DNA from: Methanobacterium sp.
GTDB lineage: Archaea > Methanobacteriota > Methanobacteria > Methanobacteriales > Methanobacteriaceae
Reading direction: 5' to 3'
DNA: 31,543 nucleotides
Assembly: GCA_039666455.1 (NCBI GenBank)
Contig: JAVSLW010000040.1
Location: forward strand, 1 to 31,543
The notes under the pieces were generated by a model. The model saw only the letters and a program-made list of their open reading frames with translations. It was not told the DNA's origin and did not search any database. The position numbers and the translations under genes are program-made. This document shows positions 1 to 7,955 of this stretch, one piece after another. Every line of letters begins with the position of its first letter. Position 1 is the first letter of the stretch.

Positions 1-179
1 TTTCTGTTTGCATATACTGGTTTTAAACCATATTCTATGGCCTGTTTTCTGTATAGTTCATACATGACTTTGATATGGTTGAATACAAAGCGTGCGCTGC
101 CCATGTTAAATTCTAATATATTCTGTTGCTCTTTATTCGGATATATTCTATATTTATAGGATTTGGTCACAGTTTTCAT
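1..179 (-). CDS. tnpB: TnpB (IS200/IS605 OrfB) N-terminus, partial at window edge
   Basis: Reading the minus strand from an ATG at 179 gives about 59 residues that run off the left edge. They begin MKTVTKSYKYRIYPNKEQQ and continue through FNMGSARFVFNH. This Y-(K)-YR-(I/L)-YP-(N/T)-xEQ opening followed by (C)xxxRFVxN is the standard start of TnpB/OrfB, the RNA-guided nuclease encoded by IS200/IS605-family elements and the ancestor type of Cas12. The catalytic RuvC and zinc-finger parts, and the 3' omega-RNA region, lie outside the window, so intactness cannot be judged. No tnpA transposase is seen to the right, so the element is tnpB-only or has tnpA on the far side. The element's left end should lie shortly right of 179. 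Family call is confident; activity unknown. Confidence 0.85.
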   Translation of the reverse strand, partial: MKTVTKSYKYRIYPNKEQQNILEFNMGSARFVFNHIKVMYELYRKQAIEYGLKPVYANR

Positions 180-650
180 CGTTTTTATCTAATTCTGGTT
201 TCATTATTTATTATAATTATGTTTTCACAGCATTTAACCCTTTGATTTAAGTATTAATCTGAAAATTCATCTAATGACTTAAAATAAGTCATAGTACTCT
301 TTCAGAAATTAGATAAACATCAAATGTACGGTATTTCCTTATCAGATGTATTACAGCCATAAGATATAACCCATAGAAAAGAATAAGAGAATCCTTTCCA
401 CTTAATAGATTAATCATATCAGTTCCTAAAACCATTTTATTTCCTCAAATCAGGTCTTTAAGCTTATATTTTTATTTTAATAAGAATTTTCAATATTTAT
501 CATTTTTATTTAAAACTTATATAACTGCTTTTTGAACATATTAGAATAATTGATATTTAAATTAAATGTTTTATCAACAGCTTTAAAAAATCATTTATGC
601 ACCGATAAAAATTTATTAAGCTGGAACATAAATAAAACATGGTGGTAGTT
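180..650. other. A+T-rich intergenic region between tnpB and rubrerythrin
   Basis: Apart from the possible small minus-strand gene at 289-435, no coding frame is convincing here. The part near 180-230 probably includes the left end of the TnpB element, but no target duplication or terminal hairpin can be delimited with one end missing. The part from about 550 to 640 should hold the rubrerythrin promoter. A/T-rich TATA-like stretches occur near 580-592 and 606-620, but neither can be singled out. Confidence 0.5.
289..435 (-). CDS. possible 48-aa small membrane protein
   Basis: A small open frame starts at ATG 435 and ends TGA at 289. An SD-like GAGG lies about 8 bases upstream of the ATG. The product begins MVLGTDMINLLSGKDS, has a hydrophobic stretch at about residues 17-32 (LILFYGLYLMAVIHLI) and ends in a charged tail. 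It could be a single-pass membrane peptide. I do not recognise it, and chance frames of this length are common in A+T-rich DNA. The correct SD spacing and the coherent hydrophobic segment with a basic flank (RKYR) are the only support. Confidence 0.3.
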   Translation of the reverse strand: MVLGTDMINLLSGKDSLILFYGLYLMAVIHLIRKYRTFDVYLISERVL

Positions 651-1229
651 ATGAAAAAAACCATGGAAAATTTGGCAAAGGCATTTATTGGCGAAAGTCA
701 GGCAAGAAACAGGTACACATTGTACTCTAAAGTAGCTAAAAAGGAAGGATATATGCAGCTATCAGACATTTTTCTGATTACTGCAGATAATGAACGAGAA
801 CATGCTAAATGGCTAATGAAAATGATCAACGAGTTAAAAGCTGGCCAGGCAATTGATGAAATTATGGTAGATGCAGCAGCACCAGTAGTCTATGGAACAA
901 CTGTAGAAAACATTAAAGCAGCTATTGCCGGAGAACATTATGAAAATACAGAGATGTATCCGGGATTTGCTGACTTGGCAGAAGAAGAAGGTTTAATTGA
1001 TATTGCTGACAGATTAAGGGCGATAGCACACGCAGAAGTCCACCACGAAGATAGATACACCAAAATATTAGAACAGATAGAAGCCGGTACTTTATGGAAA
1101 AAAGATGAAGACGTTGAATGGAGCTGCAGAAAATGCGGACATATTTTTTATGGAACTGAACCTCCAGAAAAATGTCCATCATGCGATCATTCATATGAAT
1201 ACTTTGAAATTAGGTGTGAGAGGTACTGA
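651..1229 (+). CDS. rbr: Rubrerythrin (NADH/rubredoxin-linked peroxidase)
   Basis: Rubrerythrin is a cytoplasmic non-haem diiron peroxidase that reduces hydrogen peroxide in anaerobes. The 192-residue protein has the family's usual two domains. The four-helix diiron bundle shows ligands E15 (GESQARNRY), E48-x-x-H51 (EREH), E95-x-x-E98 (EHYE) and E129-x-x-H132 (EVHH). The C-terminal rubredoxin-like Fe(SCys)4 domain has C159-x2-C162 and C175-x2-C178. An ATG at 639 would add four residues, but GGTGGT at 641-646 is a good SD for ATG 651, so the shorter start was chosen. The superoxide reductase gene follows after 5 bases, giving a two-step detoxification operon (superoxide to peroxide to water). 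Confidence 0.97.
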   Translation: MKKTMENLAKAFIGESQARNRYTLYSKVAKKEGYMQLSDIFLITADNEREHAKWLMKMINELKAGQAIDEIMVDAAAPVVYGTTVENIKAAIAGEHYENTEMYPGFADLAEEEGLIDIADRLRAIAHAEVHHEDRYTKILEQIEAGTLWKKDEDVEWSCRKCGHIFYGTEPPEKCPSCDHSYEYFEIRCERY

Positions 1230-1234
1230 GTCTC

Positions 1235-1618
1235 ATGACCGAAGATAGACATGTTTACAGGTGTAATATCTGTGGAAACATAATTGAAATTCTGCACCCT
1301 GGTGTGGGGAAATTAGTGTGCTGCAATAATGAAATGCAGTTACTTGAAGAAAAAAGAGAAGGTACAGGCACTGAAAAACATGTTCCAGTAATAGAAGAAA
1401 TTGAAAACGGAATAAAAGTAAAAATAGGTATATTCCCCCACCCCATGGAAGAAAATCACTGTATTGAATGGATAGAAGTAGCTACTGAAGACCAGATTTA
1501 TAGAAAAGTACTTAAACCAGGCGATAAACCTGAAGCAGAATTCAAAATAGATATAAAAGATCTAAAAGAAGTAAACGCCAGAGAATACTGCAGTGTTCAC
1601 AGCTTATGGATATCTTAA
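1235..1618 (+). CDS. dfx: Superoxide reductase / desulfoferrodoxin (class I, 2Fe-SOR)
   Basis: This enzyme reduces superoxide to hydrogen peroxide without releasing oxygen. The 127-residue protein has an N-terminal desulforedoxin-like rubredoxin centre with C10-x2-C13 and C29-C30. The C-terminal catalytic Fe centre has H49 (EKHVP, with E47 and K48 of the active-site loop), H69, H75, C119 and H122 (YCSVH). All four His and the one Cys ligand are therefore present, and the length is normal. A GAGGT lies near 1218, inside the rubrerythrin 3' end. The two genes are 5 bases apart and almost certainly cotranscribed; the peroxide made here is the substrate of the upstream rubrerythrin. Confidence 0.97.
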   Translation: MTEDRHVYRCNICGNIIEILHPGVGKLVCCNNEMQLLEEKREGTGTEKHVPVIEEIENGIKVKIGIFPHPMEENHCIEWIEVATEDQIYRKVLKPGDKPEAEFKIDIKDLKEVNAREYCSVHSLWIS

Positions 1619-1620
1619 AC

Positions 1621-1680
1621 CTTTTAATTTTAAAAGTGTTGCTTTTAATTTATTTTTAAATTTTTAGATTTTTGAAATTC
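1621..1680 (+). terminator. Probable terminator after rbr-dfx
   Basis: Just after the dfx stop, CTTTTAA and TTAAAAG form a palindrome at 1621-1636. Long T runs follow at about 1641-1675 (ATTTATTTTTAAATTTTT). U-rich tracts are the usual archaeal termination signal; the small loop makes the hairpin itself doubtful. Confidence 0.4.
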
Positions 1681-1775
1681 ATGGTTTAAATTCAATTTTC
1701 TCCTTATTTTTCATTTTTTAAGTTTTCGTAAAAATTTTTAAGTAACAAAGTTATATCTAATTTAACCAGGTAAAA

Positions 1776-2282
1776 GTGAAAAATATGAAAAATAAAATTA
1801 TCCCTTTAATTGTACTTATGCTTGTTGTGGCTCTTTCTGGCTGTATTCAGTCAGATGCAAACAGAATAAATGAGCTTTCACCTGCAATAAACAATCATCT
1901 GAAAAATGGAGATAATTATTTTAATAAAGCAGCATCTGATTTAAATAAATATTCTTTTAATGGTACAGCCAGTAACTGCAATAGTGCGTTATCTGAGTTC
2001 AATTCAGCCAAAATTTATGCAGTACAGGGCTTAAACTATGCTCAAAACTCTAAAGACAGTGTTTTAATAGAATATATGCAACTTACTGTTTCAGAAATTG
2101 ATGCAAGGATCAATGCAACATTAGAACTTCAACAGGCCATCAATTATCTTCAAAATAAGGATAATATTAACGGTAATCCTCATGTTATTCAGGCCAACAC
2201 CTATATGGATGTTTCAAAGGAATATAAAACTAAGAAAGATAATCTGGTGAACCAAAATCCTTCTAAATTTAAACAGAGTTAA
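1776..2282 (+). CDS. Putative lipoprotein of unknown function
   Basis: The 168-residue product starts with a basic N-terminus and a hydrophobic segment ending in a lipobox-like LSGC (Cys about residue 23). That predicts export and lipid anchoring at the outer face of the membrane. The mature part is hydrophilic, Asn- and Lys-rich and probably all helical, with repeated patterns such as NYFNKAASDLNKYS and LSEFNSAKIYAVQGL that resemble TPR-like or coiled helices. No enzymatic motif is visible and I do not recognise the family. The GTG at 1776 is preferred because AGG(T) at 1768-1771 sits 5-6 bases upstream; ATG 1785 is the alternative. A TATA-like TTATATCT lies at about 1751. The gene stands alone. 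Confidence 0.75.
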   Translation: MKNMKNKIIPLIVLMLVVALSGCIQSDANRINELSPAINNHLKNGDNYFNKAASDLNKYSFNGTASNCNSALSEFNSAKIYAVQGLNYAQNSKDSVLIEYMQLTVSEIDARINATLELQQAINYLQNKDNINGNPHVIQANTYMDVSKEYKTKKDNLVNQNPSKFKQS

Positions 2283-2396
2283 GTACAAAACTCTAAAAAC
2301 TGGATTTAACGCATTTAATGGATTTTTAAAATCAGAAGTTTAATTAATCATACACTGTAAGAAGGTTATTATCAGTTCTTATTTTGAGGTATATCT

Positions 2397-4580
2397 ATGA
2401 ATAAAATTTGTTTAGAATGTAAAGGTAAAGGTTATAAGGTCATAAGCTACAGGATCTGCGAGAGCTGTCATGGAAGCGGCTTTAAAAGTCAACTTGACGT
2501 AAAAAAACATGTGAAAGGAATTTCAAAGGGTGCGATGGAGAGATTTGACCTTGAAGAAGAGCAGGACGTGCCCTGTGGGGTATGTAAGGGTAAGGGAGAG
2601 GTAGAGGTAACTGAAAAGTGCAAAGTATGTGCGGGTAAAGGCGAAATTAACCAGTGCAGAAAATGCGGTAAGGAAATCGAATCTGGAGATTACTGCAAAG
2701 ACTGTGAAGTTAAAAATAAGGTCTATATACTGCACCCTTCCTGTGATATAGATGATCTGGAAATTGGTTCAGATTATAAAGGAAAAGTCACAAGGACTGA
2801 AAACTGGGGAATATTCATAAGCCTTTCAAAAAAAGTTTTTGGACTGCTTAGAGGACGGAATCTTGGGTTCAACGCTGGCGATGATTTAATTGTAAAAGTA
2901 ATTGACATAAAAAAGGGTAAAGGCGGTAAAGACGAAGTTGACCTTGCAAAGTCCAGTATTAAAGATAAATATGAGCTGGTTAAGCTCAGGAAAAGCATTG
3001 CAAGAACTTTAATTGGAGATATAACCACTGATTACGTTAAAAAATCTGTTAGAGTTGTGGGGGAGATAATCCAGATCCAGCAGACCTCAGGCCCTACAAT
3101 ATTCACTATTTCAGATGAAACTTCAACCACATGGGCTGCGGCATTTGATGAACCTGGAATAAGAGTTTATCCTCATATCAACATAGGGGACATTGTGGAA
3201 GTGCTTGGTGAAGTTAATATTCACAGCGGTAAAATTCAAATTGAGTCTGAATCCATTGAAAAACTCCATGGTAAAGAGGCTATTGAAGCAAGAAGGTTGA
3301 TTGATGAGGCGATCGATAAAAAAGCAGAGCCTGAAACTACAGAACTGATGGTTGAAAGTGAAACTCTTAATAAATTAAGGGAGAGGATGCGTCTTGCAGC
3401 AAAAGCCATTAAAAGGGCAATTTTTGACGGCAGGTCAATTCTTGTAAGACACCATGCAGATGCAGATGGTATATGCGCCGGAGTTGCAATGGAGAAAGCT
3501 GTTATCCCTCTTATACGAGATATAAATCCTGGAAGCGATGCTGAATGGCATTTCTTTAAGAGAGCTCCAAGTAAAGCTCCATTTTATGAAATAGAAGATG
3601 TTGTAAAAGATCTTTCTTTTGCACTTGAAGATATGGAACGTCACGGTCAAAAATTGCCTCTAATAGTTCTTTTAGACAATGGCTCAACTGAAGAAGACAT
3701 ACTGGCACTTATAAAGGCTAAAATTTATGATATTGAAATTGTGGTTATAGATCACCACTACCCCGGGGAAGTGGAAGAGGAAAGGGTAGCTGTAGACGAT
3801 TATGTGGATGTGCATGTAAATCCTTACCTTGTAGGTGGAAACTCGGAGATCACAGCAGGTGCACTTTCATTTGAAGTTGCTAAGATGATAAACCCTGAAG
3901 TTAAAGAGCATTTAATGCATTTACCCGGAATTGCAGCTGTAGGAGACCATGCAAGTTCAGATGAAGCTCAAAAATATATAGAAATCGCTGATTCAAAGGG
4001 CTATTCACGTGAAGATCTTGAAAAAATTGCAACAGTAATTGACTTTGAAGCATTTTACCTGAGATTTATGAATGGTAGAGGTATAATAGATACCATACTG
4101 GGCCTTGGAAACCTGGATAAGCATTCAAAACTGGTTGAAGCTCTTTATAATGAATCAGAAAAGAGAGTTAAAAACCAGCTTAGGGCTGCACTTCCAAACC
4201 TGAAGACTCAAAAACTTCCTAATGGGGTTATATTCAGTGTTTTAGATGTTGAAAAATACGCACATAAGTTTACATATCCTGCACCAGGTAAAACTACCGG
4301 CTATGTTCATGATACCATGGTTAAAAAGTATGGAGAAGAAATTCCTATTGTTACTCTTGCATACGGGCCTGATTTTGGAGTTATAAGAGCTACAGATGCT
4401 GTTAACGAAATGTTTGGGTTTAATTTAAACACCATTATAACAAAATTGGTTGGTGAAATTCCTGAGGCTGGAATTGACGGCGGTGGCCATGAGTGTGCTG
4501 GATCACTCAAATTTGTTGAGGGATTATCAAAAAGGGTGCTTGGAGCATTTGCTGGTGAAATTGCAGCTCTTGGAAAATAA
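2397..4580 (+). CDS. DHH-family phosphoesterase (RecJ-like) with DnaJ-type zinc fingers, S1 and OB domains
   Basis: The 727-residue multidomain protein is probably a nucleic-acid exonuclease or nanoRNase/oligonucleotide phosphodiesterase. Residues 5-101 carry DnaJ-like CxxCxGxG repeats (LECKGKG, CESCHGSG, CGVCKGKG, CKVCAGKG) and then a CRKCG..CKDC ribbon. Residues about 122-185 form an S1 RNA-binding domain (KGKVTRTENWGIFI). Residues about 217-290 form an OB fold (VGEIIQIQ..FTISDET). The DHH domain has HHADADG at 352-358, LLDNGS near 426 and the DHH signature D452-H453-H454. The DHHA1 part ends with GIDGGGHE at 692-699. GAGGT six bases before ATG 2397 supports the start. Related archaeal proteins include the RecJ-like/GAN group that can join the CMG replisome; whether this one is GAN itself or a paralogue is not decided here. 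It is a single-gene unit. Confidence 0.88.
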   Translation: MNKICLECKGKGYKVISYRICESCHGSGFKSQLDVKKHVKGISKGAMERFDLEEEQDVPCGVCKGKGEVEVTEKCKVCAGKGEINQCRKCGKEIESGDYCKDCEVKNKVYILHPSCDIDDLEIGSDYKGKVTRTENWGIFISLSKKVFGLLRGRNLGFNAGDDLIVKVIDIKKGKGGKDEVDLAKSSIKDKYELVKLRKSIARTLIGDITTDYVKKSVRVVGEIIQIQQTSGPTIFTISDETSTTWAAAFDEPGIRVYPHINIGDIVEVLGEVNIHSGKIQIESESIEKLHGKEAIEARRLIDEAIDKKAEPETTELMVESETLNKLRERMRLAAKAIKRAIFDGRSILVRHHADADGICAGVAMEKAVIPLIRDINPGSDAEWHFFKRAPSKAPFYEIEDVVKDLSFALEDMERHGQKLPLIVLLDNGSTEEDILALIKAKIYDIEIVVIDHHYPGEVEEERVAVDDYVDVHVNPYLVGGNSEITAGALSFEVAKMINPEVKEHLMHLPGIAAVGDHASSDEAQKYIEIADSKGYSREDLEKIATVIDFEAFYLRFMNGRGIIDTILGLGNLDKHSKLVEALYNESEKRVKNQLRAALPNLKTQKLPNGVIFSVLDVEKYAHKFTYPAPGKTTGYVHDTMVKKYGEEIPIVTLAYGPDFGVIRATDAVNEMFGFNLNTIITKLVGEIPEAGIDGGGHECAGSLKFVEGLSKRVLGAFAGEIAALGK

Positions 4581-4628
4581 TTAAACCTAATTTTAATTTC
4601 TAAACAGAGTTTTTAATAGCTAATTTCT

Positions 4629-5045
4629 CTACATGTGGGTGCTTAATTCCAGTTTATATGATTTTGGCTCTTTATTTCCACTGTATTCAATTTCAAAATC
4701 CTTAACTTCTCCTGGTTGAATGTTATACAGTTTAATAGAGCTTGAATTTAAATTAATTCCCTTTTCATCAAAAAAATCTATGTTTATTAAAAAATATCTG
4801 ATTTCCAGAGGTCCATGGTTTTTAACCTGTCCTTCGACCCTCCAGTTACCAAGCACCGGCTTTGTCATTTGATGGTTTAGTATTTTAAGACTTTCATTTG
4901 ATGGATTTGCATCTTGAAGTATTGTACGAACATTTTTTTGATCATTAGCTACGCTGAAGTTATCGTTTACATTAATTAATCCTAAAATTCCAAGTGCTAC
5001 AATTAAACTCAATCCGAGAGAACAAAGAAGCGTTACACTATTCAG
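4629..5045 (-). CDS. Membrane-anchored FxLyD-type surface protein, non-canonical start
   Basis: The C-terminal ~85 residues (WRVEGQVKNHGP ... FDEKGINLNSSSIKLYNIQPGEVKDFEIEY) match the FxLyD-type beta-sandwich found in exported archaeal and bacterial proteins: G.V.N, F.D..G, then PGE. The N-terminus is a transmembrane segment. The first usual start is TTG 5012, but it cuts the hydrophobic helix and lacks a good SD. The frame stays open to a TGA at 5082-5084, and NSVTLLCSLGLSLIVALGIL is one continuous helix. A GAAGGA at 5055-5060, 9 bases before CTG 5045, suggests initiation there, and that extent is given. Role unknown; cell-surface location inferred. It is convergent with the DHH gene. Confidence 0.6.
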   Translation of the reverse strand: MNSVTLLCSLGLSLIVALGILGLINVNDNFSVANDQKNVRTILQDANPSNESLKILNHQMTKPVLGNWRVEGQVKNHGPLEIRYFLINIDFFDEKGINLNSSSIKLYNIQPGEVKDFEIEYSGNKEPKSYKLELSTHM

Positions 5046-5084
5046 ATTAACACGTCCTTCTAAATAAGTAATAATATTATATCA

Positions 5085-5292
5085 ATAATTATATTAATAC
5101 TTTGTTATTTAATCTGTATTACAAAGGTAAGGAATGGAAACTTGGAGTTCTCTTGCAACTTAAAACCTGACCAGAAATAAGCGTTCAAAGTCTAAAAGTA
5201 TCGTCTGGTGAATGCGTCAAAAAACTATTTAACCTGGCAAAAAAAATAAAAAAAAGAGTCATGTAAAAAAGTTATCTGCAGGAGGTTATGTA
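5085..5292. other. Non-coding region before the 5293 gene
   Basis: There is no coding frame. ACCAGA (5170-5175) and TCTGGT (5204-5209) could pair across a 28-base loop, and 5130-5220 is less A+T-rich than its surroundings. This could be an untranslated leader or a small RNA, but the evidence is weak. It ends in a strong SD, AGGAGGTTAT, directly before ATG 5293. Confidence 0.3.
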
Positions 5293-5730
5293 ATGAAATC
5301 AAGTAAATTATTGAATATAATGACATATTTAGTAAATAAGGCTGTATTTCAAGTAATTGGAAGAAATTCACGGACACTTTCCAGATTGTCGGCTAAATAT
5401 ATTGTGGATTATCTTCATTCTCAAAATATGGTTGATAAAAATAATTTAACCGAAAAATCGGTAAAAAGAGTGTTCATTGAAGATTTAGGGCTTTGCGACG
5501 ATTTAATTTATTCTAAAAATGATGGGCTGGCAGTTTTAGAGGTAAAAAATCCAGTACTACGTGAAAGTATCGTGGCATTAAATAAAGAAAATATACCCAT
5601 TACTGTTGCTCCATGTATTGTCTATGTTTACTTGATTAATGATATAGAGAACCACAAAGCATCATTTCAAAAAGTAGAATATGATAAAGAAAATAACAAC
5701 ACAAAATGGACATTTAAAATAATGTGCTGA
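5293..5730 (+). CDS. Conserved-looking hypothetical protein, 145 aa
   Basis: An excellent SD (AGGAGGTTAT, 5280-5289) precedes ATG 5293, so the gene is very likely translated. The product is soluble, has no signal peptide, and begins with basic amphipathic helices (about residues 1-45) followed by a mixed alpha/beta region. The order helix, then LAVLEVKNPVL, then PITVAPCIVYVYLIND, then a C-terminal strand pair faintly recalls V4R/small-ligand sensor domains, but the similarity is too weak to name. Two cysteines (APC and the C-terminal MC) are not in a metal motif. The gene stands alone, with 60-180 bases of A+T-rich DNA on each side. Function unknown. Confidence 0.7.
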   Translation: MKSSKLLNIMTYLVNKAVFQVIGRNSRTLSRLSAKYIVDYLHSQNMVDKNNLTEKSVKRVFIEDLGLCDDLIYSKNDGLAVLEVKNPVLRESIVALNKENIPITVAPCIVYVYLINDIENHKASFQKVEYDKENNNTKWTFKIMC

Positions 5731-5909
5731 TAAACTATTTATTCTATATGCTTCATTTTGTATATAAGTAAACTTATGTTTTGGATTTTAGCATTCTAAC
5801 AAAATATCCCCTAATTTTTGCTAAATCAGATTTGATTCCATCGCAAAAAAGGTTGTTCACACATATCGTATGACTTTAACAGGTTAAAATAAGTTCAAGA
5901 TGATTTAAA

Positions 5910-6362
5910 ATGGAATTTGAAAATTATGATCCAAATGTTCGAATTTTACCAGATATTTGCATTTTAATATCTCACACCCTATCAAGATTAATAGATTTAG
6001 AGATTTTAGAAGGATTTGAGATAATAATTCCAGACTCAATCGAATATATAGTTCAGATTTTATGCGAAGAACGTTTACAGGCCGGATTTTATAATGAATT
6101 AGATAAATTAAAAAAATTAGAAGAAGAGAGAAAAATAGATATCCTCTACTGCAGTTATGAAATGCCTGAGATAAAAAGTAGAAAAGAACTTATAGCTCGT
6201 GAAGATGATTTAATTTTAGAAATTGCAGTAATAACCAATTCTATACTTTTAACTTCAGATAAAGGCTTAAGGGATAAGGCTGCATCTGTCAAACAGCCGG
6301 TTATTTATTTTCCAGCTAAATATCAAAAGAAAATTAAAGATATTTCCTGTGATTTTAAATGA
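5910..6362 (+). CDS. PIN-like domain protein (putative RNase)
   Basis: The 150-residue product has the order of a PIN nuclease domain. A first strand ends in D15 (RILPDICILI), IIIPDSIEYIV carries E45, REDDLILEIAV carries D99/D100, and LLTSDKGLRDKA carries D117. These are the usual four acidic positions around one or two metal ions in PIN ribonucleases, including VapC toxins and Nob1/PIN-TRAM types. The TSDKGLR motif is especially typical. No VapB-like antitoxin gene lies upstream or downstream, so a housekeeping RNase or regulatory PIN protein is more likely than a toxin. Its stop is two bases from the stop of the convergent CorC-type gene, so the 3' ends must overlap at RNA level. Confidence 0.65.
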   Translation: MEFENYDPNVRILPDICILISHTLSRLIDLEILEGFEIIIPDSIEYIVQILCEERLQAGFYNELDKLKKLEEERKIDILYCSYEMPEIKSRKELIAREDDLILEIAVITNSILLTSDKGLRDKAASVKQPVIYFPAKYQKKIKDISCDFK

Positions 6363-6364
6363 AT

Positions 6365-7675
6365 TCATTTTTTTGTTGCTAACTGATATACCATCACTTT
6401 ATCAATATGGAAGCCATCCAGATCCATAATTTCAAATTGCAGATCATTCCATTTGAATTTATATGCAGTTTCCGGTATTTCACCAAGATATGTCATTATA
6501 AACCCGGCTAAAGTTTGATAGTTGCTTGTATCTTCATCTGGTAATTCTTTAATTTTAAAAATTGATTTAAATTCTTCAATATTAATTGAACCATCTATAA
6601 GGTAGCTTCCATCCGCACGTTTAAATATCTTCTTTTCTTCCAGTTCTTCTGGAGGTAAATCTCCAACTATGGCTTCTAAGATATCATATAAAGTGACTAA
6701 ACCTTCTACATCACCATATTCGTCAACTACAAGTGCCATATGCACATTTTCTGCAGATTCTTTAAATAACTTCAAAACATTGAGGGCATATGAACTTTCA
6801 GGTACTATTAAAGGTTCTTTAAGATGTTTTTTAATGTTAAATTCCTTTTCTTCACTTTTTGCTTTAAAAAGATCCTTAGCCTTAACCACTCCCATGAAAT
6901 TATCCAGATACCCATCACTTACTGGAAAGACAGACTTTCTGGTTTCAAATATCAGATTTAAAAGTTCCTCTTCGGAGCTGTTGATGTCAAGCCAGGTGAT
7001 TTCTGTTTTAGGAGTCATTAGGCTATTTATTTTACGGTTATCAAGGTCAAATACCCGTTTAATAATGTCTTCTTCGGTTTTTTCAAATTCTCCTGTTCTT
7101 CTACCTTCTTCAATAAGCATCCTGATCTCATCTTCAGCAACTACTTCTTCTTTCGGTTTTTTGATACCTAAAATTTTAAGTACTATTTCCAGTGATTCGC
7201 TTAGAAAATAAACAACAGGTTTTGTGATGTTAGATAATATTTTCATTGGTTTTGCTATTTTAACCGCAACCCTTTCAGGATTATCAATAGCAATCCTTTT
7301 AGGAACCAGCTCTCCAATAATCAAAGACAGGTAAGTAATAAATAACACCACAGTGAAAACGCTTATAAAATCACTGTAAGGCCTTAAAAGTTCAAACTGG
7401 TCTATGTAATTTTCTAAACTTAGCGCAATGGTTGCTCCACCAAACGCACCAGCAACTATTCCAATGAGCGTTATTCCAATTTGTATTGTTGATAAAAACT
7501 GATTGGGAGAATCAATAAGTTCAAGTACAATATCTGCACCTTTAATCCCTTCTTTACGCATTTTTTGAAGCTTCATCTTTCTGGAAGAGACAACTGCAAT
7601 TTCAGACATTGCCAGAATACCGTTTAAAACAACAAGAATTAAAATAACCAAAAGTTCCAAATATATGTTCTGCAT
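6365..7675 (-). CDS. CNNM/CorC-HlyC family CBS-domain membrane protein
   Basis: The 436-residue protein has the architecture of the CNNM/CorC (hemolysin C-like) family. An N-terminal DUF21/CNNM membrane domain spans about residues 1-190 (opening LELLVILILVVLNGILAMSE, then FLSTIQIGITLIGI and VLFITYLSLIIGELVPKRIA). A pair of CBS domains follows at about 215-335 (MTPKTEITWLD ... VVDEYGDVEGLVTLYDILE). The C-terminal CorC_HlyC FAD-like domain lies at about 350-430 (DGSYLIDGSINIEEF). These proteins act in magnesium or divalent-cation export/homeostasis; the CBS pair binds adenine nucleotides. Length is normal and no residue looks lost. It is single and convergent with the PIN gene. The specific ion is an inference from the family. 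Confidence 0.93.
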   Translation of the reverse strand: MQNIYLELLVILILVVLNGILAMSEIAVVSSRKMKLQKMRKEGIKGADIVLELIDSPNQFLSTIQIGITLIGIVAGAFGGATIALSLENYIDQFELLRPYSDFISVFTVVLFITYLSLIIGELVPKRIAIDNPERVAVKIAKPMKILSNITKPVVYFLSESLEIVLKILGIKKPKEEVVAEDEIRMLIEEGRRTGEFEKTEEDIIKRVFDLDNRKINSLMTPKTEITWLDINSSEEELLNLIFETRKSVFPVSDGYLDNFMGVVKAKDLFKAKSEEKEFNIKKHLKEPLIVPESSYALNVLKLFKESAENVHMALVVDEYGDVEGLVTLYDILEAIVGDLPPEELEEKKIFKRADGSYLIDGSINIEEFKSIFKIKELPDEDTSNYQTLAGFIMTYLGEIPETAYKFKWNDLQFEIMDLDGFHIDKVMVYQLATKK

Positions 7676-7955
7676 TTTTAATTTCCTCAGTCTTTTAGCT
7701 GTAATTTAATTTATAATTTCTTTTTATGCTTATATGTGAATATGTCCATAATATTAAATTTCAATTATATTATTCATTTAAATTCTTGGTGTGTAGTTTT
7801 TTTAATTAAAATCCTGTTAGGTCAATACAATCATGAATATTAGCTGATTTTTTATTATTATATATCTAATATATAAATTTATAAAAAAAGATTTGTTGAA
7901 AATATAGCAGTTTTTAGATTTAATTTTCATAATAAAGTTCACATTTTTTTAAATT
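7676..7955. other. A+T-rich intergenic region, no gene seen
   Basis: It separates the CorC-type gene (promoter side) from the 3' end of nth. It contains only A+T-rich sequence with several TATA-like stretches (for example near 7860-7880) and T runs that could terminate the nth operon. No coding frame or stable stem was found. Confidence 0.5.

Noticed and set aside
5910..6362. VapC toxin of a toxin-antitoxin pair
   Set aside because: No small antitoxin gene is adjacent; upstream DNA is non-coding and the downstream gene is convergent.
6669..7211. 180-codon plus-strand frame opposite the CorC-type gene
   Set aside because: It is an antisense shadow, Ser-rich and without domains, over conserved CBS-domain codons.
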